Positions 26,855 through 34,249 of a stretch of 52,318 nt of DNA are shown piece after piece. Location of the stretch: contig CAZGMJ010000039.1 in the NCBI GenBank assembly GCA_964526785.1, positions 1 through 52,318 on the forward strand. Direction: 5' to 3'. Both the position numbers and the translations under genes were made by a program. How positions within the stretch are numbered: the stretch's first letter is position 1; every line of letters begins with the position of its first letter. The notes beneath the pieces were generated by a model. The model did not search any database. It had not been told where the DNA came from and saw only the letters and a list, made by a program, of their open reading frames with translations. This DNA is from CAZGMJ01 sp964526785. GTDB lineage: Bacteria > Planctomycetota > Phycisphaerae > Sedimentisphaerales > Anaerobacaceae.

Positions 26855-27880
26855 CTATATCCACGGTGCATCGTACCGCCCGGTTTCCACAAGTTCCATT
26901 ATGTAGCCGGCTATTCTTGTGCAGTTGAAGGCATCATGCACATGCTTCATACCGGCATCAGCGATTGCGCGTCGCTCGCTCTCATGCTGCAAACACCAGT
27001 CAGCCAATTCCAAACACTCGTCAACACTCTCAAAATAGCGAAGATGCTCGTTATCGTGATAGAGCATCTCGCCGTCAGGAATGGCCTCCGCCAGAACCAT
27101 CGTTCCGCATGCAAGATAATGCGTAAGCCGGTCCGAGTGATAGAGACGAACAGGTTTACAGGCGTTGGCCGTAATGCCAATTCGCGATGCACTGATTGCG
27201 TACAGGTAGTCCCTGCCGGCGATTTTCGGTCGATCGAAGCAGCCGTAAAGGGCCGCATCTTTCCTCTGTGCCAACCGCTCAACAAGGTCCCCCCTCAAGA
27301 CTCTGTCCGACGCAGCGCTATGCCCGGCTTTGCCCGTCCAAAGGATCGCGGCATTCCGATTCGGCGGCACGACATATCGATGATCGATATCCGGATCGCA
27401 CATGTTGGGCATATACACACACTGCGGAACGCCTGCATCCCTGTATACCTGGAGAAACTGGCCGTCGTTCGTGGCGGTGACGATGTCGAGTTTTTTTGCA
27501 GTCTCCACTCGGTTTTTCTGCAGTTGCGGCCACGGATCGCCGTCGCCGCCGATAAACACCGCACTTGGGGCGGCCTGCCGCATACGCTGCACAGTCTGCG
27601 CGTCGAGTACCCGCGCAAAACTCACGTACACAATGTCCGGACAGTATTCCTTGACCTGGCTTGCCAGCATGTCGTCCACGCGTCCCTTGTAGAAGCGCGA
27701 AGCAAAAGTTTTGCTATCGATAGGGCTGCACTGCCTCAGGACATTGCAGTAGCTGAACATGCGCACGTCATGCCCCAGCCGAATCAGGCCTTTGGCAAGT
27801 TTAGGCATCTGATCGATGAACATCTTGATCGGCTTGTTGCTGATGTCGGCAACTATGAATATGCGTTTGGCTTTGTGCAT
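26855..27880 (-). CDS. CgeB-like glycosyltransferase (GT-B, group 1)
   Basis: 341 residues. N-domain: IFIVADISNKPIKMF, and GLIRLGHDVRMFSYC; C-domain begins near ILWTGKAGH. The stretch RLYHSDRLTHYLACGTMVLAE is the donor-binding helix pattern seen in the CgeB/'glycosyl transferases group 1_2' family, which ends with a YFESVDECLELADW-type segment. Start ATG is 11 nt after the GT-D gene's stop. Donor and acceptor unknown. Confidence 0.82.
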   Translation of the reverse strand: MHKAKRIFIVADISNKPIKMFIDQMPKLAKGLIRLGHDVRMFSYCNVLRQCSPIDSKTFASRFYKGRVDDMLASQVKEYCPDIVYVSFARVLDAQTVQRMRQAAPSAVFIGGDGDPWPQLQKNRVETAKKLDIVTATNDGQFLQVYRDAGVPQCVYMPNMCDPDIDHRYVVPPNRNAAILWTGKAGHSAASDRVLRGDLVERLAQRKDAALYGCFDRPKIAGRDYLYAISASRIGITANACKPVRLYHSDRLTHYLACGTMVLAEAIPDGEMLYHDNEHLRYFESVDECLELADWCLQHESERRAIADAGMKHVHDAFNCTRIAGYIMELVETGRYDAPWI

Positions 27881-27891
27881 TGCCGTCTCTG

Positions 27892-28863
27892 CTATACTAT
27901 GGTCTTAAGTATCTGTTTCCTATACTCCGGGTCATTTGGGTCAGAAGCGTGCTCAATTGCACTGTCTTTGCCGGCATTGCCCGTCTCAAAGGGCTTCTCT
28001 CTTCTCAGGAAGTATTCATATTCCGCGTTAATGTCCCCAACATCGAGGGCCTGGTAGCCTTTATTGCACAAATCGTGAGCCAGGACGGTTGCCGTCGGGC
28101 CCAGAGATATCAGCACCAGCACATCCGAGGCAATCCCATCGAATGCCGAGACTATCTCGTCGTACCTGTCGAATGCATTCCTGATGGGACAGAAGACGAT
28201 ACGTGATATTGATCTGGCGCCGCTTAAGACATCGTTGCCCACTCCAAGACGCGCTTGTTGTCCCTCAAACAGCACAACGTCCCTATCCTTCCATATCTGA
28301 TTCAGTTTGTCAAAATATGCACTACACCTCTCGATGTGCTCGTCTGTCTTGTTGTAGTTCAAATAGAACCGATTGAAGAAGGCGTTGTAGTAGATACGGT
28401 CCCAACTTAGACATGAATACACCGTCGCCCTCTTCTTTGACATCCATTTCCGCCAGAAATCGATAGTTGATGGCACAAAACAATCCAAAGAGCCGAAACA
28501 AGGCGGCAGACCAATCAGCAAATTGGGGTCGTCTGAACGTATCACTTCCTTCAACCGCTGCGCGAGTCCGGGGTTGCGATCATGATACCGGATGCGACTG
28601 CCGAACATGATCCCGAATTCACCGTCTCCAAAACGAGACATGGAACATCCGCCGTCTACGATCCTTTCCAAAGTCTCATCTATGCCTTCTATCTGCGGCA
28701 GACGAACCGTGTCCCCCCCGTTCGTGATTTTGTCATAAAGCTCGTAAGGAAGATTGTCCAGTTCGCACCGCGTCCGTTCCGACTGCTTGTGCTTCCGGCC
28801 GGAACGAAACAGTTTCCTCCTGGAGCGATCAAATTCCTTCTTTATCTTCTCGAGCATGTTCAC
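27892..28863 (-). CDS. GT-D fold glycosyltransferase (DUF1792-like)
   Basis: 323 residues from a GTG whose last two bases are shared with the FkbM stop (GTGA overlap); an ATG two codons later is an alternative. The family's leading motif SRFGDGEF lies at about 76-83. The late motif LGPTATVLAHDLCNKGYQALDVGDINAEYEY carries the metal-binding Asp-rich region. From my knowledge of DUF1792 proteins, this is the rare GT-D glycosyltransferase fold described for streptococcal adhesin glycosylation. Most examples are found in capsule or O-antigen clusters. The first 40 residues are a basic extension. Acceptor unknown. Confidence 0.85.
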   Translation of the reverse strand: MNMLEKIKKEFDRSRRKLFRSGRKHKQSERTRCELDNLPYELYDKITNGGDTVRLPQIEGIDETLERIVDGGCSMSRFGDGEFGIMFGSRIRYHDRNPGLAQRLKEVIRSDDPNLLIGLPPCFGSLDCFVPSTIDFWRKWMSKKRATVYSCLSWDRIYYNAFFNRFYLNYNKTDEHIERCSAYFDKLNQIWKDRDVVLFEGQQARLGVGNDVLSGARSISRIVFCPIRNAFDRYDEIVSAFDGIASDVLVLISLGPTATVLAHDLCNKGYQALDVGDINAEYEYFLRREKPFETGNAGKDSAIEHASDPNDPEYRKQILKTIV

Positions 28864-29714
28864 GTAGCCTCGACCTCACTCATTGCCTGCATCCTGGCCG
28901 CATACAGGTAGCCCGTAATGGGCTCTCGCTTAGAGCCGTGTATCACGTGTACGGCAAAACCGGCTTCCGTAAGGACCCTCACCAATCTGTCCGGCTTCTG
29001 GAAGTGATACTCCATAAGAACTGCATCCATTCCCGCAATCAGGCCCTTGTCGTTTAGGCGCTCCATAATCTCATACTCTGCACCCTCGCAATCGCACTTA
29101 ACAATAACGCGACGACTCTTGTTCTCTTCGAATATGGCGCCAAGCACCCGGGCGGCATCCTTCACTACAACCGTTTCGTTTCGCACGTTCTGTTTGACAG
29201 ATACCGCATGAGTTGTGCTCATGCAGTCGGAAACACTGATCGAATAGGGTATCTCCAGAGTCGCATCTGCCCTGCCGAGTCCGCACGCAAAGACCTGAAT
29301 CTTCTTGCTGATCTCCGGGTTAAGGTCCAGGTTCTTCTGCGCCAACAGCAGCGTCGGCTGGAACGGCTCGAAAGCATACACCTGCTTCACGTTTTCTTTG
29401 CCGGCGAAAAAGAGCGATGCGATTGCACGGTTCATTCCTATGTCAATTACTACGCAATCCTCTTGGCAACTCAGGTTATAAGCCTCGTCCACCACTATTT
29501 CCTTGATATGGTTACAGGCTTTTGCATAGTCTGATATGTCAAGTTTCAGCATCCCTTCCGTGATGGCAACGTCGCCTTCGATCGTTACGCCGTAATCGAC
29601 AAGTCTCTCGCGACGTTCTTTCGATTTCACGAGCCTGTTTCTGATCTCCTTCCGTTTCTTCCTGCTCGGGACGAAACAGCACAAGATGGTCACAAGCACC
29701 TTGGTCATCTTCAT
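28860..29714 (-). CDS. FkbM family methyltransferase (copy 1)
   Basis: 284 residues. SAM-binding motif I reads VVIDIGMNRAIASL (the usual DIGANIG is altered, with Met in place of Ala), and the FkbM signature VIVKCDCEGAEYEI is intact (about 211-224). It shares the N-terminal LCCFVPSRKKRKEIR with its neighbour, before the catalytic domain. It is a tandem paralogue of the next gene upstream (2-nt gap) and overlaps the GT-D gene by 4 nt. Likely O-methylates a sugar of the surface glycan. The Ala replacing Gly in motif I (NRA versus NRG in copy 2) could alter activity. Confidence 0.9.
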   Translation of the reverse strand: MKMTKVLVTILCCFVPSRKKRKEIRNRLVKSKERRERLVDYGVTIEGDVAITEGMLKLDISDYAKACNHIKEIVVDEAYNLSCQEDCVVIDIGMNRAIASLFFAGKENVKQVYAFEPFQPTLLLAQKNLDLNPEISKKIQVFACGLGRADATLEIPYSISVSDCMSTTHAVSVKQNVRNETVVVKDAARVLGAIFEENKSRRVIVKCDCEGAEYEIMERLNDKGLIAGMDAVLMEYHFQKPDRLVRVLTEAGFAVHVIHGSKREPITGYLYAARMQAMSEVEAT

Positions 29715-29716
29715 GG

Positions 29717-30568
29717 TCAGACCCTCTCCGCCATTCTCACTGCATATATGTAACCGGTCCGTGATTTGCTGGATCCCGATTTCACCTGCACGGCAAAATT
29801 GTTTTCGATAAGGACTTCCACAAGTCTGTCCGGGCTGTCATAATGAAATTCCATCATGACGACATCTATCCGGCCGATCACCCCCTCTTCATTGAGCCTT
29901 TCGAATATCTCGAACTCCGCCCCCTCACAATCACATTTGACGATCACGCACCTCCCCTGGTTTTCCTCCAGAATTCGACCGACTTCCGTCGCCGCATCTT
30001 TGACAACGACCTTTTCTTTCGGCGCGTTGCCGGCGCCGCAAACACTATGAGTAGTGCTCATCGCACCACTCGCAGTGGCCACGTAAGGAAGTTCGAGGGT
30101 CGCCTCATCTTTACCAAGACCGAAGTTGAATGCGGTGATTTTCTTACTCAGGCCGGGGTTGAGATTGAGGTTCTTTCGGGCCGCCTCAAACGTGGGCTTG
30201 AACGGTTCGTAGGAATATACCTTCTCTATGCTGTCGTCTGCGGCAAAACGCAGCGACACAGCCCCCCGATTCATCCCAATGTCGATCAGCACCGAGTCTC
30301 TTCCAATGTTCAAGTTGTACTCGCTCTTGACGAAAACCTCCTTGATCATATACAGAGGATGATCCGACGTATCGGAAACATCTATTCTCACACCTTCCGG
30401 CGTGGTTACAACACCGTCATCGATGCTGAAGCCGAGATCCACCAGTTCTTTTCGCCGCCTCTTGATGTCTACAAGAACATACCTCAAACGCTTGCGGCGT
30501 TTCCTTTGCGGCACAAAACAACACAATAAGTTTACCAATGCCTTTCTTATGGCAAGTCCTTTATCCAT
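29717..30568 (-). CDS. FkbM family methyltransferase (copy 2)
   Basis: 283 residues, clear paralogue of the previous entry. Shared landmarks are LCCFVPQRKRRKRLR at the start, VLIDIGMNRGAVSL (motif I), YEPFKPTFEAARKNLNLNP, MSTTHSV and VIVKCDCEGAEFEI. Divergence between the two is spread over the whole length, so the duplication is old or both were acquired together. 107 nt separate it from the nucleotidyltransferase gene; that gap holds a 14-nt palindrome. Probably a sugar O-methyltransferase. Confidence 0.9.
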   Translation of the reverse strand: MDKGLAIRKALVNLLCCFVPQRKRRKRLRYVLVDIKRRRKELVDLGFSIDDGVVTTPEGVRIDVSDTSDHPLYMIKEVFVKSEYNLNIGRDSVLIDIGMNRGAVSLRFAADDSIEKVYSYEPFKPTFEAARKNLNLNPGLSKKITAFNFGLGKDEATLELPYVATASGAMSTTHSVCGAGNAPKEKVVVKDAATEVGRILEENQGRCVIVKCDCEGAEFEIFERLNEEGVIGRIDVVMMEFHYDSPDRLVEVLIENNFAVQVKSGSSKSRTGYIYAVRMAERV

Positions 30569-30640
30569 GCTTCTTCCCGGTGGGTGTTTTCATCAGAACT
30601 ACACATCCTCGACAAGAGTGTGATTCAATTGGCTCTCTGT

Positions 30641-30654
30641 CGTCAGGCCTGACG
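30641..30654. repeat. Perfect 14-nt palindrome
   Basis: CGTCAGGCCTGACG is its own reverse complement. It lies in the 107-nt gap between the nucleotidyltransferase and FkbM genes. No T-run follows on the minus strand. It may be an operator, an mRNA stem or chance. Confidence 0.4.
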
Positions 30655-30675
30655 CATCCACGAATCGCAAGCACC

Positions 30676-31386
30676 TCAATCCTGCAAGAGAGACTCAACT
30701 CTGCTCAGTTCGCTAAGGGCTTCGTTGAAGTGACCGATATTCTCTATGCCAAGCCAATATTCCTCGATGAGATATGCGCCGACGCAGCGCTCCTTCTCCA
30801 GAAGCTGAGTCGCCAGCTCGGGCATCGTGAAGAACGTATCATCCGGCACGAAATCGATAGCGGACGCATCCAGTACGTAGATTCCCGCGCTCACATTATA
30901 TGATACTCCCGGCTTCTCGACGATGCCACGGAGCCTGTTGCCCTCGAGCTCCAAGACCCCAAACGGCAATTTGTGCTCATATGCCCTGTACCCGATAGTC
31001 ATACGGTGGTCTTGCTGCCTGTGAAATCTGATCATCTTCGAAAAGTCCAACTGCGTGAAGATGTCACCGTTCATCAAGACGAATTGTTCTTTCTCGCTGA
31101 AACAGTCCCGCATTAAGGACAGGGGCCCTGCCGTCCCCAGAGGTTTCTCTTCGTCAACATACTCGACGGAAAGGCCGAACTTTGCGCCGTCGGCGCAGAA
31201 AGCCTTTATAAGCTCTCCCTGGTAGCCAACTGATATGATCACCTCTGTTATGCCGAACTTCCTGAAGCTCTGCAGGATGATCTCAAGGATCGGCTTCTCG
31301 CCTATCGGCAACAGGGGCTTGGGGACCGAAAACGTCAAGGGCCGCAGCCTCGTGCCCCGGCCACCGGCTAAAATAACTGCCTTCAT
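30676..31386 (-). CDS. Sugar-1-phosphate nucleotidyltransferase
   Basis: 236 residues. The N-terminal signature MKAVILAGGRGTRLRPLT with KPLLPI (Lys23) is the NTP-binding site. MNGDIFTQLDF carries the metal Asp, and IVEKPG is the sugar-binding stretch. It is short, with no acyltransferase or CBS domain, like GDP- or dTDP-sugar pyrophosphorylases of glycan clusters. It starts 9 nt after the LegB-like dehydratase stop, so it probably makes the nucleotide sugar that enzyme uses. Base specificity cannot be told. Confidence 0.9.
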   Translation of the reverse strand: MKAVILAGGRGTRLRPLTFSVPKPLLPIGEKPILEIILQSFRKFGITEVIISVGYQGELIKAFCADGAKFGLSVEYVDEEKPLGTAGPLSLMRDCFSEKEQFVLMNGDIFTQLDFSKMIRFHRQQDHRMTIGYRAYEHKLPFGVLELEGNRLRGIVEKPGVSYNVSAGIYVLDASAIDFVPDDTFFTMPELATQLLEKERCVGAYLIEEYWLGIENIGHFNEALSELSRVESLLQD

Positions 31387-31395
31387 CTCTGCGCC

Positions 31396-32388
31396 TCACA
31401 CTCTATACTTGTCAGGGTTGTAGAAACCCGGATTCTCTCTGACGAACTCGATCGTTTCCTTAAGACCATCGGTCAACGAAACCCGCGGAGACCATCCCAG
31501 GACGTCTTTTGCGACCGTATTGTCCGCACACAGTCTTTCCACCTCGCTGTTCGCAGGACGGACCCTCTCTTCGTCACATATTACATCCACTTTTCGTCCG
31601 ACCAGTGACACTATCTTTCTTATAAGGTCTGCGATCGAAATCTCCAGCCCCGTTCCAATATTGATCTCCATGCCAACAGACTCTTGCGCCTCCGCCACCT
31701 TGACAAAGCCTTCGGCCGTATCCCTCACGAACGTGAAATCTCTCGTCGGAGTCATGCTGCCCAGCGAGAGCTTGTCTTTCACCAAGGCTTGCGAAATGAT
31801 AGACGGTATCACGGCTCTGTCGGATTGACGCGGCCCATAAGTATTGAAGGGCCTTGCCACAGCAACCGGCAACTCAAACGAATTGTAAAAGCTCAAGGCG
31901 ATGGCATCAGCTGCAATCTTACTCGCTGAATAGGGGGATTGCGGCTGCTTCGGATGAGCTTCGTTGATCGGAACGTACCTGGCGGTTCCGTAGACTTCAC
32001 TCGTGGAGGTCTGGACCAGCTTCTCTATACCGGCGTCTCTCGCCGCCATCAGGACATTCAACGTCCCAATCGTATTAACCTCAATTACCTCCTGGGGATG
32101 TATATAGGAATAGGGGATTCCAACCAGTGCAGCCAGATTGAAAACAATGTCCGCACCTTCCATCGCCTTGGCAACCGTTTCCAACTCTCTGATGTCGCCG
32201 TAGACTATGTCTACATCATCCCTGGAGCCGTCGGACAAATACTTGATGAAACCCTCATCCGCTCTCGACGTGTAGCGCACAAAGGCCCTGACCTCGGCCC
32301 CGAGTTCAACGAGCCGCTCCGTCAGATGAGATCCAATAAATCCACCGGCCCCGGTGATAAGAACCTTCTTCTTGCTCCATCCAAACAT
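31396..32388 (-). CDS. LegB-like NAD-dependent sugar-nucleotide 4,6-dehydratase
   Basis: 330-residue short-chain dehydrogenase. NAD-binding GAGGFIG is at 13-19. The catalytic TSTSEVYG (about 127-134) and Tyr153-x3-Lys157 (YSASK) are intact. RPFNTYGPRQSDRAVIPSII and LGSMTPTRDFTFVRDT match, from memory, the LegB group (GDP-N-acetylglucosamine 4,6-dehydratase of legionaminic acid synthesis) better than GDP-mannose or dTDP-glucose dehydratases. GAGGG precedes the ATG. The other legionaminic acid genes (aminotransferase, NeuB-like synthase) are not in the window, so the product may be another 6-deoxy sugar. Confidence 0.85.
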   Translation of the reverse strand: MFGWSKKKVLITGAGGFIGSHLTERLVELGAEVRAFVRYTSRADEGFIKYLSDGSRDDVDIVYGDIRELETVAKAMEGADIVFNLAALVGIPYSYIHPQEVIEVNTIGTLNVLMAARDAGIEKLVQTSTSEVYGTARYVPINEAHPKQPQSPYSASKIAADAIALSFYNSFELPVAVARPFNTYGPRQSDRAVIPSIISQALVKDKLSLGSMTPTRDFTFVRDTAEGFVKVAEAQESVGMEINIGTGLEISIADLIRKIVSLVGRKVDVICDEERVRPANSEVERLCADNTVAKDVLGWSPRVSLTDGLKETIEFVRENPGFYNPDKYRV

Positions 32389-32463
32389 ACTGAGTTGCCC
32401 TCTTTTTTCCGATTCCCTTGCGGCCGGAAGTTGCCTTCCCCCGCAGACACGAAGAAAAACACG

Positions 32464-32637
32464 TCACCACAGCGTATCCATGAACGGCGACGCCGCCGAA
32501 CCATCTGCAAATATGACACGGGCCCCGAGCAAGCGCAGATACAGAGTAATCTGCAGAAGCCACCACTTCTTCCGTACCTTTAGAAACTCCAGAACCCATA
32601 TACTATCGACAATTTGTTCATGACGGCGCCATGACAC
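32464..32637 (-). CDS. DUF5989-like small membrane protein, possibly decaying
   Basis: 57 residues from a GTG (a TTG five codons earlier is an alternative; no ribosome site is clear). The core EFLKVRKKWWLLQITL is followed by a hydrophobic segment and GSAASPFMDTLW. This matches the pattern I remember for DUF5989: an R-E/V-R-K-K-x-W-L-L entry, one membrane helix and an ending like GSAxAPFIYTLF. Here the helix contains two Arg residues and an Asp in the tail, unusual for the family, so the gene may be degenerate. DUF5989 genes usually travel with SxtJ and carbamoyltransferase genes in polysaccharide clusters; neither is here. First gene of the minus-strand cluster by position. Confidence 0.5.
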   Translation of the reverse strand: MSWRRHEQIVDSIWVLEFLKVRKKWWLLQITLYLRLLGARVIFADGSAASPFMDTLW

Positions 32638-32731
32638 AGCAACAATCCACAAGTATAGAGACCGCTTCAGAATCCTCAAGCTAAAACGCCCTCGGCAGGC
32701 TGGTTTTTGGCGATCTGAGGTCAATTCGCTA

Positions 32732-32760
32732 TTGACTTATCACCCGACAATTGGTACAAG
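32732..32760 (+). promoter_or_regulatory. Probable promoter of the homoserine dehydrogenase operon
   Basis: TTGACT (-35, 5/6), a 17-nt spacer and TACAAG (-10, 4/6). It leaves a leader of about 100 nt before the ATG at 32866, which contains the palindrome GGCCGTACGGCC at 32806-32817. I recognise no known threonine, lysine or SAM riboswitch in it. Confidence 0.5.
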
Positions 32761-32865
32761 ACGGAATCTATCGTCATGGTGGGCCGATGTCAGTGCCGGG
32801 AGTTGGGCCGTACGGCCACGCAAGACTGACCTAAGAAGACAACCGCGAATGAGAGAATCACTATA

Positions 32866-34188
32866 ATGGCTGTCAGGAACGTAAAGATCGGACTCGTTGG
32901 ATTTGGCACGGTGGGCACGGGCGTGGCCAGAATACTGCTGCAAGACGGCGATTTGATAGCGGCCAAAATGGGCGTGCGACTGGAGCTGGCTCGCGTCGTC
33001 GATGTCGATACGCAATCCGAACGAGAAATCGCTTTGCCGGACGGCGTTCTGAGCGACAATCTCGACGCACTACTCTCTGACGAATCGCTGGAGATCGTTG
33101 TTGAGGCTGTAGGTGGAACGACGGTCGCCCGGGAGATTCAGTTGCGGGTATTGCGAGCCGGCAAACACGTCGTCACCGCCAATAAGGCCCTGCTCGCAGA
33201 GCATGGCAACGAACTTTTCAGCGTTGCACGTGAGAATAAACGATGCATTGCTTTTGAAGCCAGTTGCGCAGGCGGCATTCCGATCGTTTCATCTATCCGA
33301 ACGGGCCTGGCCGCAAACGATATCCGAGAGATCTACGGCATCGTCAACGGCACGTGCAATTACGTATTATCGAAGATGACAGCCGAAGGCTCGGCGTTTG
33401 CAGACGTTCTGGCCGAGGCACAGGCGAAGGGATACGCTGAGGCGGATCCGACGCTCGACATAAACGGTCACGACAGCGCACACAAACTGGCCATTCTCGC
33501 CTCAATCGCACTCGGCTATGACATTTCGCTCAAGGATATCTTCATAGAAGGCATTGAGGGCATCCAGCAGGATGACATTCGATACGGCGGAGAGATGGGG
33601 TATTGCCTGAAGCTGCTTGCAATCGGCGACAAGAATGAAGATGGGCATATTTCGTTGCGTGTCCATCCTTCCTTTATCGCTGAGGATAGCGCCCTGGCAC
33701 GTGTGGATGGGCCATTCAACGCCATCAGCATCTTCGGCGGTTCCGTCGGCCAGGTTATGTTCTACGGACGTGGAGCAGGTATGATGCCAACCGCCAGCGC
33801 CGTCGTAGCGGATATCATCGATGTCGCGCTGGGCAACTCGACCACGACGTTTCAGCATCTGCATCTGCGGTCCCGTGCCGAAGTCGAGCCCCTGATCGAG
33901 AGCATTGACGATTGCCGCAGTCGCTTCTACATCCGCGTCATGGCTCAGGATACCCCAGGGGTAGTGGCCAGCTATGGACGCATTCTGGGGGACCATGGCA
34001 TCAGCATCTCCGGTGCACTCCAGCACGAAGGCTCGGGCCCGGAAAACACGGTCCCCGTCGTCATTGTAACCCACACTACGCAGGAAAAGAACATCCGGGC
34101 GGCGCTTCGCGATTTGGCGAAACTGGATATCATCAATGGGGAGCCTGTATGCATCCGCATCGTGGATATTCCTGAAGACAGGGATTGA
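32866..34188 (+). CDS. hom: Homoserine dehydrogenase
   Basis: 440 residues. Rossmann start KIGLVGFGTVGTGVARIL, active-site VTANKALLAEHG, substrate part GGIPIVSSIR, GTCNYVLSKM and the catalytic-lysine region LDINGHDSAHKLAILASIA. A C-terminal ACT domain (about 355-435, RFYIRVMAQDTPGV) allows feedback control, likely by threonine. It reduces aspartate semialdehyde to homoserine. Start has a GAGAGAA upstream. It heads a three-gene threonine/lysine cluster with the next two genes. Confidence 0.96.
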   Translation: MAVRNVKIGLVGFGTVGTGVARILLQDGDLIAAKMGVRLELARVVDVDTQSEREIALPDGVLSDNLDALLSDESLEIVVEAVGGTTVAREIQLRVLRAGKHVVTANKALLAEHGNELFSVARENKRCIAFEASCAGGIPIVSSIRTGLAANDIREIYGIVNGTCNYVLSKMTAEGSAFADVLAEAQAKGYAEADPTLDINGHDSAHKLAILASIALGYDISLKDIFIEGIEGIQQDDIRYGGEMGYCLKLLAIGDKNEDGHISLRVHPSFIAEDSALARVDGPFNAISIFGGSVGQVMFYGRGAGMMPTASAVVADIIDVALGNSTTTFQHLHLRSRAEVEPLIESIDDCRSRFYIRVMAQDTPGVVASYGRILGDHGISISGALQHEGSGPENTVPVVIVTHTTQEKNIRAALRDLAKLDIINGEPVCIRIVDIPEDRD

Positions 34189-34249
34189 TTGTGACACATC
34201 TCTTTCCGGGAAACAGCACCCCCGCTTAGTTTTGTATGGACCTGATGTG

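Larger units (their letters stand above)
32389..32865. other. 477-nt spacer between polysaccharide cluster and threonine genes
   Basis: Divergent spacer. It holds the small DUF5989-like frame on the minus strand (32464-32637), a probable promoter for homoserine dehydrogenase (32732-32760) and a 12-nt palindrome GGCCGTACGGCC at 32806-32817 in that gene's leader. The 75 nt between the LegB-like gene and the small gene show nothing recognisable. Confidence 0.6.
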
